DNA of 64,000 nucleotides from NIOZ-UU13 sp964653075 (GCA_964653075.1 CAZZAX010000011.1:1-64000), one strand, 5' to 3'. Shown: positions 1-9,227, numbered from the stretch's first letter. Notes: a model not told the origin generated them from the letters alone. Translations and numbers: made by a program.

Positions 1-665
<665 letters not shown>

Positions 666-839
666 GTTATTTCCAAGAAGCCGGTAAATTTCGATACTTT
701 GCGGAAGTTTCAGGAGCGAGACCTTGCGCCTGGTCAATCCATGAAACAAGCCATCCGGGACATCGGCCTGCTGGTACCGTTCAATGTCGTCTTCTTCTCA
801 GCAGCGTATGTGTCGTTCTTGCGATATGACGTGAGATAA
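666..839 (+). pseudogene. C-terminal remnant of an ABC-2 type permease
   Basis: An open stretch of 57 codons without a credible start reads into a C-terminus of the form LLVPFNVVFFSAAYVSFLRYDVR-stop (key residues NVVFF and RYDVR). It matches the last 20-25 residues of the two intact permeases downstream (1745-2968 and 2991-4454), which also end in RYDVR. The other several hundred residues are missing, and a stop codon lies directly upstream in frame. I read it as the tail of a deleted copy of the same tandem family. It could instead be a short expressed peptide starting at the ATG at 741, which is less likely. Confidence 0.7.
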
Positions 840-943
840 AAAAGCAATAGAGCGGTAATTTGAAAAATGCAGTAAACATAAAGCTATCATGAAACAGTGG
901 AGAAGTTAAATTCAATCTTATTAAATTCTGAAAGGGCGGTATT

Positions 944-1447
944 ATGAAGAAATGGGTTGTCATGGTTGCAATATTGATATGCTGTCTTGTGTATGCAATT
1001 GTTAAACTTAGCATGTCAGAAAACCAAAACATGTCACAAAACCAAAATGCGTATAAGCAGGCAGAAGAGACGCAAAGTACAAAACAAATAAACGCCGGCA
1101 ACACCGATAAGGCTACACCCGAAGAAGGTTCCGGTTCCGCTGCTACTGCTGCTCAGGTCGAAGCCGTTACAAAAGTCTTTGGCGAGTTTATAAGTGCCCT
1201 CAAGAGCGAGGATTATGAGCAGATATGGAAGCTTACGTCGGAATCCGTCAAAAGCAAGGGGAGCTTTGAGGAATTCAAGGAGATATTCTCTGCTAACGGG
1301 CCTGCAATGGTGGAAGCCACTATACGTCCGGAGTCTGCCACTAACATCGGCGGTCGTTTGAGATTACTTGTTACGGCCCCATCCCTTGGAGACGACCATT
1401 TGTTCTTCGTTCAAGAAGATGGGCAATGGAAGCTAGATTTTTATTAG
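944..1447 (+). CDS. Membrane-anchored protein of unknown function (NTF2-like appearance)
   Basis: A 167-residue protein with an N-terminal hydrophobic segment (residues about 4-22) after MKK, suited to a signal anchor. A polar Q/N/T/E-rich linker (about 25-65) follows, then a compact domain from about 70 to the end that starts VTKVFGEFISALKSEDYEQIW and has an alternating helix and strand pattern like small DUF4878/NTF2-type lipoprotein domains; that family link is an impression, not a proof. There is no lipobox Cys. AAGGGCGG lies a few bases upstream of the ATG. The gene sits between two decayed permease copies, so it may be cargo of that cluster, perhaps an accessory extracytoplasmic protein. 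Confidence 0.7.
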   Translation: MKKWVVMVAILICCLVYAIVKLSMSENQNMSQNQNAYKQAEETQSTKQINAGNTDKATPEEGSGSAATAAQVEAVTKVFGEFISALKSEDYEQIWKLTSESVKSKGSFEEFKEIFSANGPAMVEATIRPESATNIGGRLRLLVTAPSLGDDHLFFVQEDGQWKLDFY

Positions 1448-1550
1448 CGCCGATACCTGGGAAGAATGATTCCCACAATGGAAGGATTTGTCATCAGAGC
1501 GTCTGGATATTCGTTGTGTCAACGATTCGACCGCGCAAGAGGAATCCGAT

Positions 1551-1729
1551 GTGATTTGGAAAATTACCAAAAAAGAGTTTCTGCTGAATTTATTCTCAGC
1601 CAGATTCGTTATCGCTATCAGACCCTGGCAGAAGCCTTCGGGACAGGTTGGATCGACATATTATTTCTTTTTAAAATTCTACTCTTAGTCGCGGCCTTTA
1701 TAAAGTTCAACAGATACGACGTGCGATGA
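1551..1729 (+). pseudogene. ABC-2 type permease remnant, interior deleted and frameshifted
   Basis: A GTG at 1551 preceded by GAGGA begins the peptide IWKITKKEFLLNLFSARFVIAI, which matches the N-terminus of the intact permeases (RKE/KKEF, then N-F-S-x-K/R-F). About 60 bases later, in another frame, the sequence resumes with the family C-terminus LLLVAAFIKFNRYDVR and a stop at 1729. Roughly 350 or more codons between the two ends have been lost, and the ends are now out of frame. Both termini remain recognisable, so this was once a full gene in the same tandem array. Confidence 0.75.
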
Positions 1730-1744
1730 GAAAGGAAAGAAACC

Positions 1745-2968
1745 ATGCTTAAGTCAATAATCAGAAAAGAGATACTTAGTAACTTTTTCAGCTACAAATT
1801 TTCGATCATAATTATTCTTTCGGCAATATTGATTCTTGTCAGCATATTCGTTATGTACCGCGATTACTGCCTGGTCCTGGAGAATTATCAGAGCATACAG
1901 TCAAAATCTGATTATTCTCGTCCTATCGCAATTATTCGACCCACACCGTTGGCCATCTTTGCCAAGGGGCTGGACGAGAATTTATGCCGCTCTTATGAAA
2001 GAGGATACGTGGGACAAATCAACGTCAGCAGCAAACAGCAGTCGGTGAACAATCTTTTCAAGCTTTTCACAGCACCGGACCTGCTGTATGTCATCAAGGT
2101 CATACTGTCTCTTTGCGCTATGCTGTTTGCCTTCGATATAATTTGCGGTGAAAAAGAGACAGGGACACTGCGGCAGACGATAAGCAACACTGTGAAAAGG
2201 CCGATTCTGATTATCGGCAAATGGGCTGGTGGATTTATTAGCTTTATCCTGCCTTTCTTTATTGCTGTGCTTTTAGGTACAATTCTCGTGACATTATCAC
2301 CTATGGTGGATATAAACGTCCAGAATTGGGAAAAGCTGGGGCTGTTCCTCTTAAGCAGTGTAATCTATTTGGCAGTTTTTTTCTCTTTAGGATTGTTGAT
2401 TTCCTGCCTTACACATCGTTCTTCTACATCTTTGGTTATTTCTTTATTTGTTTGGGCTATGCTGGTCTTTCTCATTCCGAATCTGGGCAATATTATGGCC
2501 CGTCAATTTGTCGAAATTCCAACGGTCCAGCAGCTTGAATTAAAACGTGAGCAAAGTTGGATCAAGCAATTTTTTGAGAAGCATAGAGTTGATGACTCTG
2601 AGTATAGGGAAATCGATAGCCGCATTAGGGCAGAAAACGATAAATTAACCGAAGATTATCGCAACCGTTTCAAGAGACTGGTAACAGTATCTCAAAATAT
2701 CACCCGATTTTCCCCGGCTGCCGCGTTTACCTTTCTGGCAACCGACATTATGGGAACCGGTATGGCGGAAGAGCGCAGGTTAAAAAGGGCGGTTTTGCGA
2801 TACATAGAGGATCGGGATAATCAAAAAAACAAAATGGATTATCAGCGAAGTTCAGTCAAAGAAGTTTTAGGCAGGGGAGGCTTGAGCAATTGTTTAATTC
2901 TCATTTTGTTTAACATACTGTTTTTCACAGGGGCGCATGTGGCTTTTCTGCGATACGACGTGCGATAA
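1745..2968 (+). CDS. ABC-2 type transporter permease protein
   Basis: A 407-residue integral membrane protein. It has one N-terminal transmembrane segment (about residues 19-38), a large extracytoplasmic loop, a block of membrane segments between about 115 and 245, a charged coiled stretch (about 260-320) and a last segment near the C-terminus. The motif DIICGEKETGTLRQTISN near residue 130 is the conserved cytoplasmic motif of ABC-2 (NosY/GldF-like) permeases. Such proteins need a separate ATPase, and none is encoded in this window. The start follows GAGAAAGGAAAGAAACC. It is the first of two intact tandem paralogues and ends in the shared tail RYDVR. The substrate is unknown. Confidence 0.85.
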   Translation: MLKSIIRKEILSNFFSYKFSIIIILSAILILVSIFVMYRDYCLVLENYQSIQSKSDYSRPIAIIRPTPLAIFAKGLDENLCRSYERGYVGQINVSSKQQSVNNLFKLFTAPDLLYVIKVILSLCAMLFAFDIICGEKETGTLRQTISNTVKRPILIIGKWAGGFISFILPFFIAVLLGTILVTLSPMVDINVQNWEKLGLFLLSSVIYLAVFFSLGLLISCLTHRSSTSLVISLFVWAMLVFLIPNLGNIMARQFVEIPTVQQLELKREQSWIKQFFEKHRVDDSEYREIDSRIRAENDKLTEDYRNRFKRLVTVSQNITRFSPAAAFTFLATDIMGTGMAEERRLKRAVLRYIEDRDNQKNKMDYQRSSVKEVLGRGGLSNCLILILFNILFFTGAHVAFLRYDVR

Positions 2969-2990
2969 TTTCAATTAAAGGAAAAAAACC

Positions 2991-4454
2991 ATGTTGAAAA
3001 CAATTATTGCAAGAGAGTTTTTGGACAATATCCTTAATCTAAGGTTTATGATTGGCCTTGTTTTGTGCCTCATTATCACCGTTGCCTGTATTATCATTTT
3101 GTCTCATGATTACCAGATGGAGATGAGGGACTATAACGACAGGGTAAACTTACAGGATGAATTCCTGGACAATTATGCTCACCGAGGTAGGATTTTCCGG
3201 ATGGTTCCCCATCAGAAGCCGCCGGAAAGGTTTCGACCGCTCATAATTGGCATTTCAGGCGACGAGAATGTGGAGTCCTTTGATGATAATCCGCTACCGA
3301 TACTCTTTCCTCCTTTTGACTTCTTATTTATTGTGACGATTATTATGAGCTTGCTGGCAATCCTCTTTTCTTACGATGCCATCACCGGCGAACGACAAAG
3401 CGGCACGTTGAGATTAGTGATATCCAATTCTGTATCCAGGACAAAGATTCTTTTTGGAAAATTGGTAGGGGGTGCCGCCAGCCTGCTGATCCCATTTATC
3501 CTGGCACTTTTGGTCGGCGTACTGTATATCAACCTTAATCCTAACATCCAATGGGATGGTTCCGCATGGGCGGAACTTGCCTTATTAACCGCAGCTTCGA
3601 TTACGTTCATCACGTTGTTTTATCTCCTGGGGCTTATGATATCTACATTTTCCAGATATTCTTCTACCTCGATCCTGAATTGTCTTTTTCTCTGGGTATT
3701 GCTGATTCTGGTAATTCCCAACCTATGCCCCCATATCTCAGCCCAGCTTTGCCGTATTCCATCGATTCAAAAAATTAGAAGGAAGGAGTATGAAATTGAT
3801 CTTCTTTCTCATGAAGTACGTCGGGAACATATGACCGAAAGTAAAAAGAAATTGAAAAGCTATTATGGCAAACTATGGTCTGAATTTGAATCGATGGAAT
3901 TCGGTGGTCTCCTTAAAGATGGTGAACGTGAGTATGGAGAAGCAGTCCAGCAACGGGCAGCCGCCGATCCCGAATTTAAGGCCATGATGAATGCCTTTCG
4001 TGAGGAGCGTGAAAAGTCACGTGAAAAATATTGGAGTATCCAAGGGGAATCTCGTAAGCTTTGGGAAGACTTAGATAAAAAAGCCGCTGTTCAAACGAAG
4101 CTTGCGAAAAACCTTGCCTGCATTTCTCCTTATGCGAATTTCATTTATGTTGCCAGAGATCTGACAGGAACAGGACTGCGAAGCTTGGATTACTTTGAAC
4201 AAGTTAAAGGTGAATATTCTGGGCGGTTTTGGGATCATGTTGACAAGAAGGAAGAGGATGCTAAAAAAAATGACCCAGAGTTTACATGGGACTCTTTTCT
4301 TGATTTAAGTGAAAGGCCGCGTTTTGTATTCAAAGAGGAGGTGTTGAAAGACAAATTACACGAAGTGCTGCCTTACTGGGGGATACTCGCTTTGTTTAAT
4401 GTCGTGTTTTTTGTCTCAGCGTTCACAGGATTCATGAGATACGACGTACGATAG
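2991..4454 (+). CDS. ABC-2 type transporter permease protein (paralogue)
   Basis: A 487-residue paralogue of the gene just upstream (22-bp gap, preceded by AAAGGAAAAAAACC). The order is the same: an N-terminal membrane segment (about 17-36), an external loop, the motif DAITGERQSGTLRLVISN (about 128-145), four to five membrane spans to about residue 250, a long charged cytoplasmic or external segment (about 260-440, rich in E/K/R), and a terminal span ending RYDVR. The charged segment is about 80 residues longer than in the upstream copy. The two may form a heterodimeric permease; this is inference from adjacency. An ATPase partner is not present downstream. Confidence 0.85.
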   Translation: MLKTIIAREFLDNILNLRFMIGLVLCLIITVACIIILSHDYQMEMRDYNDRVNLQDEFLDNYAHRGRIFRMVPHQKPPERFRPLIIGISGDENVESFDDNPLPILFPPFDFLFIVTIIMSLLAILFSYDAITGERQSGTLRLVISNSVSRTKILFGKLVGGAASLLIPFILALLVGVLYINLNPNIQWDGSAWAELALLTAASITFITLFYLLGLMISTFSRYSSTSILNCLFLWVLLILVIPNLCPHISAQLCRIPSIQKIRRKEYEIDLLSHEVRREHMTESKKKLKSYYGKLWSEFESMEFGGLLKDGEREYGEAVQQRAAADPEFKAMMNAFREEREKSREKYWSIQGESRKLWEDLDKKAAVQTKLAKNLACISPYANFIYVARDLTGTGLRSLDYFEQVKGEYSGRFWDHVDKKEEDAKKNDPEFTWDSFLDLSERPRFVFKEEVLKDKLHEVLPYWGILALFNVVFFVSAFTGFMRYDVR

Positions 4455-4900
4455 AACAGCGGCTTAAGCCTGGCTATCCGGCAAACTTAAAGCCGGAAGA
4501 AAGCAATTACATAACGGAGGGCATGAATAGCCGCAATCGCCGAGCGTATAGCATTAGGTAACCGAGGCCGACGCCGGACAATTTCAACGAGGTCTGAGAG
4601 TGGTTCTGAGGCGTAAATTTAATCAACTATCAGGTTACCAGAACAAACGGAAGATTGTTTTGGGTAAAGTAAGGTTGATATTCGCTATCCCACAGGGTAA
4701 ACTCACGGGGCTTTAAAATGATTAATGATGATTGATGATTTGGGTTTTCGATTATATAGCATTTCTACCCCCCGGCAGAAAAACAAGTTAGCGCACACCG
4801 GGGACAAGCTCCGGCCAGCATGAGCATCGTACAGTCACGTAATCACGAAGTGGTGGAGTGATTTAAACTGGCGCGAACCGCAGGTAGAGATGTGGTCGAG

Positions 4901-4950
4901 CCATCCCCAAGCTACGCACCTTGGGCACAAGCTTGAGGATACCACCCTTT
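4901..4950. repeat. Palindromic dispersed repeat, family A (intergenic copy)
   Basis: The outer blocks GCCATCCCCAAGCT and GCTTGAGG-nTrCCACCC match the element inserted in murE at 13928-13970. This copy has an extra block (ACGCACCTTGGGCACAA) in the loop region. The arms can pair as a stem (CCCAAGCT with AGCTTGAG-like sequence). It resembles REP-type elements; no transposase is linked to it here. Confidence 0.65.
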
Positions 4951-5147
4951 CGATTGAATTTTTTATTATGGGATTGAAGATTGCCGCGCTGCGCTCCTAA
5001 TGAACTAAGAAATCGCATTCGACACGATATTATATGTAAGTATTGTAATAGAAACATGTTAGCGCGATTCAGCCAATATCTTAGTTTATTTTGCATGCAT
5101 CCTGAGAATCAGGTGAGGTGCTCGCAATGACAGCTATTTTAAATAGA

Positions 5148-5180
5148 CCCTTCGGCTACGCTTCGCTCCGCTCAGGGTGA
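5148..5180. repeat. Palindromic dispersed repeat, family B (CCCTTCGGC...GCTCAGGG)
   Basis: The sequence CCCTTCGGCTACGCTTCG followed by CTCCGCTCAGGG is a version of a short repeat. Further copies lie at 5246-5278 and, inside a protein-coding gene, at 24321-24341. It lies in non-coding DNA. Confidence 0.65.
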
Positions 5181-5245
5181 CGGTTGTGTCAATTCGTCAC
5201 CTATGGCTGCTTTCGGGATGACTATTTCGATTGATTATTGATAAT

Positions 5246-5278
5246 CCTTCGGCTCTGTTTCCTTCGACAAGCTCAGGG
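5246..5278. repeat. Palindromic dispersed repeat, family B (second copy)
   Basis: CCTTCGGCTCTGTTTCCTTC is followed directly by GACAAGCTCAGGG. The half CCTTCGACAAGCTCAGGG is the typical form of this family and is related to the copies at 5148-5180 and 24321-24341. Non-coding context. Confidence 0.6.
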
Positions 5279-5455
5279 AAAGTTTGTTTCGAATTTGTCA
5301 AAGGCTGTCAGGTTGGCAGAGAAAAGGGGCATGTATGGGATTTTGGCAGGCTGGGGGCGGTCCGGCATATATGTCCTAACTGCTTATGGATAAAGCATTT
5401 GTGCTAATGTGGCCGCATAAAAAGGGATTTGGCACGATATTTGCACATTTGATAA

Positions 5456-5875
5456 ATGGATATGGTCTCGAATCTGTCACAACTTGAAGAAATCAACGTC
5501 CTTGCCAGTGAAGCGAGCTGGGCATGGCCGGAAGCGGTCCGCTATATATTTCGGCCAAGGGGAGTTAATCTGTTAGTGGCTGAGGAAGCAAGTCAGTTCG
5601 TTAATATTATCGAGAGAAAACGGATTCATACGACAATTGTGGATATGGACTCGGAAGGTTCCAACGGGCTGGCGACGATAAAAATTATCCGAATGGATTA
5701 TCCGCTTATACCCTGTATTCTTTTGAGCAGTGCGGCGGGCGAAACTTTGCTCGGTAATGCACTGCGGCTGGATGTTTTCAGCGTGATTGACAAGCCGGTT
5801 GATATGGGAATCTTGCAGGAACAGTTGAACAGATTATTTATTAAGAAGTATAGAAGCAATATTTTCGCGGAGTAA
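5456..5875 (+). CDS. Atypical response-regulator receiver domain protein
   Basis: A single 139-residue domain with a CheY-like layout. The likely phosphoacceptor Asp is the first D of VDMDSEGSNGL (about residue 63), with the expected Gly eight residues later. The Ser pair of ILLSSAA (about 86) takes the Thr/Ser position, and the Lys of VIDKPVD (about 108) is followed by the conserved Pro. The acidic pair that normally binds Mg2+ near the N-terminus is not evident (INVLASEAS instead), so phosphorylation may be weak or absent. There is no output domain and no adjacent kinase. The start is uncertain because no clear ribosome site precedes either ATG (5456 or 5462). A MITE-like element begins five bases after the stop. 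Confidence 0.7.
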   Translation: MDMVSNLSQLEEINVLASEASWAWPEAVRYIFRPRGVNLLVAEEASQFVNIIERKRIHTTIVDMDSEGSNGLATIKIIRMDYPLIPCILLSSAAGETLLGNALRLDVFSVIDKPVDMGILQEQLNRLFIKKYRSNIFAE

Positions 5876-5879
5876 CTAT

Positions 5880-6034
5880 GAGCACATAACAAAATGACTC
5901 TGCATTCAAACAGCTTATTTCGTCTCTGGACGGCGTCAGGCTGCATCGACCATCCTCAGATGGCCTGCTTCGCCTTCGGCGCCGATACGAAAGTGCTCGC
6001 TTTCGGTGCTACGATTCATTTTATTAGGCACTCT
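5880..6034. mobile_element. MITE-like 155-bp element, copy 1
   Basis: Non-coding element with terminal inverted repeats (left GAGCACATAACAAAATGA, right TCATTTTATTAGGCACTC). Its interior can form several hairpins, for example CGAAAGTGCTCGCTTTCG. A second copy of exactly the same length lies at 20940-21094 and differs at 9 positions, so the two are about 94 percent identical. No transposase is encoded. It lies between the receiver gene and groES and may carry promoter or terminator sequence for groES. Confidence 0.8.
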
Positions 6035-6110
6035 AAAAAATATAAATTGTGTAATAAACCTAAATAGAAAAAAGAAAATTAAGAACTTTTTCGAAAGGAG
6101 TAATGACGAA

Positions 6111-6401
6111 ATGAAGATCAGACCATTGGCAGATAAGGTGCTTGTTCAGCGTCTGGAAGCGGAAACCACGACAACGGGCGGGATAGTCCTGCCGGACAGT
6201 GCCAAAGAGAAACCACAAGAAGGTAAAATTATCGGCGTTGGTGACGGTAAAGTGCTCGACGACGGGACGGTACAAAAATTGCAGGTTAAAAAGGGTGATA
6301 TGGTGCTTTTCACAAGCTACGCCGGTACAGAAGTAAAGATAGACGGCAAAGAATATCTGATTATGAGTGAGTCGGATATTATGGCCGTGATAGAAAAGTG
6401 A
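6111..6401 (+). CDS. groES: Co-chaperonin GroES (Hsp10)
   Basis: A 96-residue protein of the usual GroES length. It caps the GroEL folding chamber. It opens MKIRPLADKVLVQRLEAE, has the mobile loop with TTTGGIVLPDSAKEKPQ (about residues 18-35), and contains the conserved stretch VLFTSYAGTEVKIDGKEYL near the C-terminus. The start at 6111 follows the strong site CGAAAGGAG with 11 bases between. The frame is open further upstream, but that extension runs into the MITE-like element and has no family similarity. groEL follows after 70 bases, so the pair is probably one operon. No CIRCE operator was seen upstream. Confidence 0.97.
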   Translation: MKIRPLADKVLVQRLEAETTTTGGIVLPDSAKEKPQEGKIIGVGDGKVLDDGTVQKLQVKKGDMVLFTSYAGTEVKIDGKEYLIMSESDIMAVIEK

Positions 6402-6471
6402 GCGAACAATAAGCGACACCATATAGAAAAGCACACGGAGAAAACGATAATCTAAAGAACAGGAGAAAAAT

Positions 6472-8094
6472 ATGGCAGCAAAAAAGATAGCATTTGGCAC
6501 TGACGCACGCGCAGCGATTCAGAAAGGTGTGAGCAAGCTCTCGAAAGCGGTTAAGATCACACTCGGGCCGTGCGGCAGAAATGTAGTTTTGGAGAAATCG
6601 TTCGGTTCGCCGAGCGTTACCAAGGACGGCGTTACAGTGGCCAAAGAGATTGAACTGGAAGATTCCTATGAAAATATGGGGGCTCAGATGGTCAAGGAGG
6701 TGGCCTCCAAGACCTCGGACGTGGCCGGTGACGGAACAACGACAGCGACGATTCTGGCCGAGAGTATTTTCGACGAGGGTCTGAAAAATATTACCGCCGG
6801 CGCCAATCCGATGCAGGTAAAACGCGGCATCGAAAAAGGTGTAGAGGCAGTCGTAAACGAATTACAGAAGATGAGCATTCCCGTCGAGTCAACCAAGCAA
6901 ATCGAACAGGTCGCGACCTGTTCGGCGAACCAGGACGAGGAAATCGGCAAGAAGCTTGCTGAGGCGATGAACAAGGTCGGTAAAGACGGCGTTATCACCG
7001 TCGAAGAAGGCCAGTCTCTGGAAACAGTAGTTGAACTCCTTGAGGGTATGCAGTTCGATAAGGGATATCTGAGCCCGCACTTTGTTAACAACCTAGAGGA
7101 TATGACTGTCGTGCTGGAAAAGCCGTATATTCTGGTGCACGAGAAGAAGATAAGCTCAGTAAAATCACTTGTTCCTCTGCTTGAGAAGGTGGCCCAGCAG
7201 GGCAAGCCCCTGTTGCTGATTGCCGAAGACGTTGAGGGCGAGGCACTTGCTACGCTGGTTGTCAATAAGCTGCGGGGCATACTTCAGGTCGCTGCGGTCA
7301 AGGCGCCCGGTTTCGGTGACAGAAGAAAGGCACTGCTGAGTGATATTGCCACGCTGACAGGTGGAGAGGCTATTTTCGAAGACCTGGGACTGCAATTGGA
7401 GAACATCGAGCTGCGACAGCTTGGCAGAGCCAAACGCATTACCATTGACAAGGATTCAACGACCATTATCGAAGGGGGCGGCAGCATCGAAGCCATCCGG
7501 GGAAGAATCGATCAAATTAAGAACGAGATCGAAAACTCCACAAGTGATTATGATATCGAGAAACTTCAGGAGCGACTGGCAAAGCTGGCCGGCGGTGTGG
7601 CACAGATTAATGTCGGCGCTGCGACCGAGGCAGAGATGAAGGAAAAGAAGGCGCGGGTAGAGGACGCACTTCACGCCTGCAGAGCGGCGGCTATGGAAGG
7701 CATCCTGCCCGGAGGCGGAGTGCCAATGCTAAGAGCGCTGCCAGCACTTGATAAGGTCAAGGCGACCGGGGACATAAAGATAGGTGTTGATATCGTTCGA
7801 AGAGCGGTGGTTGCACCGATTAAGCAGATCGCGGAGAACGCAGGGCTGGACGGTTCGATTGTGGCCCAGAAGGTGATGGAGAGCAAGGACAAGAACTATG
7901 GCTACGATGCACTGCGCAAACAGTACGGTGATATGATTAAATTCGGTGTGATTGTGCCGACAAAGGTCGAAAGGGCCGCACTGCAGAACGGGGCCTCGAT
8001 TGCTTCACTGCTTTTGACGACCGATGCGATAGTAAGCGAGATTCCGGAAAAGAAGGAAGCACCACCGATGCCTCCAGGCGGTGGAATGTATTAA
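6472..8094 (+). CDS. groEL: Chaperonin GroEL (Hsp60)
   Basis: A 540-residue chaperonin subunit, full length for the family, which folds client proteins in an ATP-dependent double ring. Landmarks are KITLGPCGRNVVLEKSFG and VTKDGVTVAKEIELED near residues 25-65, the ATP motif VAGDGTTTATILAE (about 84-97), the hinge and apical segments, GGGVPMLRA (about 412) and a C-terminal PPMPPGGGMY tail. The tail is the shortened Gly-Gly-Met repeat typical of the family. The start follows ACAGGAGAAAAAT. It is organised with groES as an operon and is followed by a strong GC-rich hairpin. Confidence 0.98.
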   Translation: MAAKKIAFGTDARAAIQKGVSKLSKAVKITLGPCGRNVVLEKSFGSPSVTKDGVTVAKEIELEDSYENMGAQMVKEVASKTSDVAGDGTTTATILAESIFDEGLKNITAGANPMQVKRGIEKGVEAVVNELQKMSIPVESTKQIEQVATCSANQDEEIGKKLAEAMNKVGKDGVITVEEGQSLETVVELLEGMQFDKGYLSPHFVNNLEDMTVVLEKPYILVHEKKISSVKSLVPLLEKVAQQGKPLLLIAEDVEGEALATLVVNKLRGILQVAAVKAPGFGDRRKALLSDIATLTGGEAIFEDLGLQLENIELRQLGRAKRITIDKDSTTIIEGGGSIEAIRGRIDQIKNEIENSTSDYDIEKLQERLAKLAGGVAQINVGAATEAEMKEKKARVEDALHACRAAAMEGILPGGGVPMLRALPALDKVKATGDIKIGVDIVRRAVVAPIKQIAENAGLDGSIVAQKVMESKDKNYGYDALRKQYGDMIKFGVIVPTKVERAALQNGASIASLLLTTDAIVSEIPEKKEAPPMPPGGGMY

Positions 8095-8102
8095 ACATTT
8101 TA

Positions 8103-8160
8103 GCGGTGAGACGCTGAGCCCCCCGGCTTTTTATGACGGGGCGGGGGGCCGGCTCACCGC
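8103..8160 (+). terminator. GC-rich stem-loop after groEL
   Basis: The outer arms GCGGTGAG and CTCACCGC are perfectly complementary, and inside them C-rich and G-rich runs can pair further. The hairpin lies nine bases after the groEL stop. There is no T-run behind it, so it may act as an RNA-end-protecting structure rather than a simple intrinsic terminator. Confidence 0.55.
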
Positions 8161-8175
8161 GTTAAGGAACTCTTT

Positions 8176-8475
8176 ATGAGTTTTCGTTTTTACAGAAACG
8201 TAATCTCACAAGCGTCCAGGAACTTTGCGGCAGGACTTTTTATCACAGGGCTGCTGCTAATAGGATTTGGATTTCTGGTTTATATTCTGCGGGATTTATT
8301 TGCAATCCTTTTCTCTATAATATTTTTCGTTGCCGGTTTGGCTTGTGGAACTACCGCTGTCAAGATCTTTTTGGCACAGAGGAAATTAGACAAAATGGAT
8401 TCCGATGACGGCACGACGGATTACAGAAGAAATGTCCGAATTCATAGTGAAGAATCGTATGAGCGCGATATATGA
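8176..8475 (+). CDS. Small two-span membrane protein, function unknown
   Basis: A 99-residue protein with two hydrophobic segments (about residues 17-38 and 42-62) separated by a short LRD turn, and a charged C-terminal tail rich in Asp, Arg and Glu. The start is the ATG at 8176; AAGGAAC lies eight bases before it. It follows groEL at once but after a strong stem-loop, so co-transcription is uncertain. No family was recognised. Confidence 0.65.
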   Translation: MSFRFYRNVISQASRNFAAGLFITGLLLIGFGFLVYILRDLFAILFSIIFFVAGLACGTTAVKIFLAQRKLDKMDSDDGTTDYRRNVRIHSEESYERDI

Positions 8476-8514
8476 GTCGTTTTCGTAAGATAAATGCGGG
8501 AATATAATTGCTTC

Positions 8515-8919
8515 TTAATTAGCGGCGGCCACTTTTTCCTGTCTTGACTGCAGTACTGAGTTGAGGATATCCTGAATGCTGATAATACCGATCAGCTTGC
8601 CGCCTGATGTGACGGGCACTCTTCTAAAGATATTCTTTACCAAAAAGTTACATACGTTAAGCAGTGCATTATTAGCATCAAAACAGACCGCAGGATGTGT
8701 CATATAGTCACCAACTGTTTTACCATCAGCCTCTTGGTGTTCATAGAACAAATCGACAACATCTTTTTCCGAGAGAATTCCCATTAAGGTCATATCATCA
8801 TCGACGACGGGCAGGCCTGATATGTTATTTTCCACCAGAAGTTTTACAGCCTCAAATATCGGGTCGTCTTTTTTAACGCTAATTACATCCGTACTCATAA
8901 TGTCTTTTGCTCTGAGCAT
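8515..8919 (-). CDS. CBS domain pair protein
   Basis: A 134-residue protein made of two CBS motifs. The first (about residues 7-60) runs from DIMSTDVISVKKDDPIFEA through NISGLPVVDDD to LMGILSEKDVVD; the second (about 72-125) contains YMTHPAV, RRVPVTSGGKLIGIISIQDIL. Stand-alone CBS pairs bind adenine nucleotides and act as energy or redox sensors that regulate partners; the partner is unknown here. The start is preceded by GAGGAATTTAGCG. It lies downstream of mraY on the same strand, about 300 bases away, and converges with the groEL side. Confidence 0.9.
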   Translation of the reverse strand: MLRAKDIMSTDVISVKKDDPIFEAVKLLVENNISGLPVVDDDMTLMGILSEKDVVDLFYEHQEADGKTVGDYMTHPAVCFDANNALLNVCNFLVKNIFRRVPVTSGGKLIGIISIQDILNSVLQSRQEKVAAAN

Positions 8920-9227
8920 CGCTAAATTCCTCTATCTTTATGGATTCTCCGCAATTCCCCCCACAGCTTTTTGTAAAGTGAAAAGGCTGGGGTATTTAAT
9001 AAAATCGGCTTAAGTTTATTAGAACTTAAGATTCAGGCTACTATTTTCTCAGTTCGTTTTTGCTTCGAATTAGATGTAAGGTAAAGAGATTTTAGCTGGT
9101 GAGATTATCGGGCTTCTCAGATTTATCCGGGCGGTCTGGTTTTTGTCAAGCAAAGGAAGGGACAATTATCGGCCCCGGATTGGCTTGCCGGTTTTTCCTT
9201 TTCATGTTTCCAGGTTTTTCGGTGACA

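Larger units (their letters stand above)
4455..5455. other. 1-kb intergenic region with dispersed palindromic repeats
   Basis: No gene was found that looks real on either strand. The region holds a copy of the palindromic repeat also found inside murE (about 4901-4950) and two copies of a CCTTCG...GCTCAGG repeat (5148-5180 and 5246-5278). The first 350 bases (4455-4800) contain short inverted repeats such as GGCTTAAGCC and CCGGC...GCCGG. I could not assign them to an RNA family. Confidence 0.6.

Noticed and set aside
6024..6034. TTAGGCACTC before groES as a CIRCE (HrcA) operator
   Set aside because: It is the right terminal repeat of the MITE-like element, has an extra base against TTAGCACTC, lacks the second arm at nine bases and occurs identically at 21084-21094, where no chaperone gene lies.
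8103..8160. tRNA or riboswitch after groEL
   Set aside because: The sequence is a single long GC stem without tRNA arms or conserved loops.
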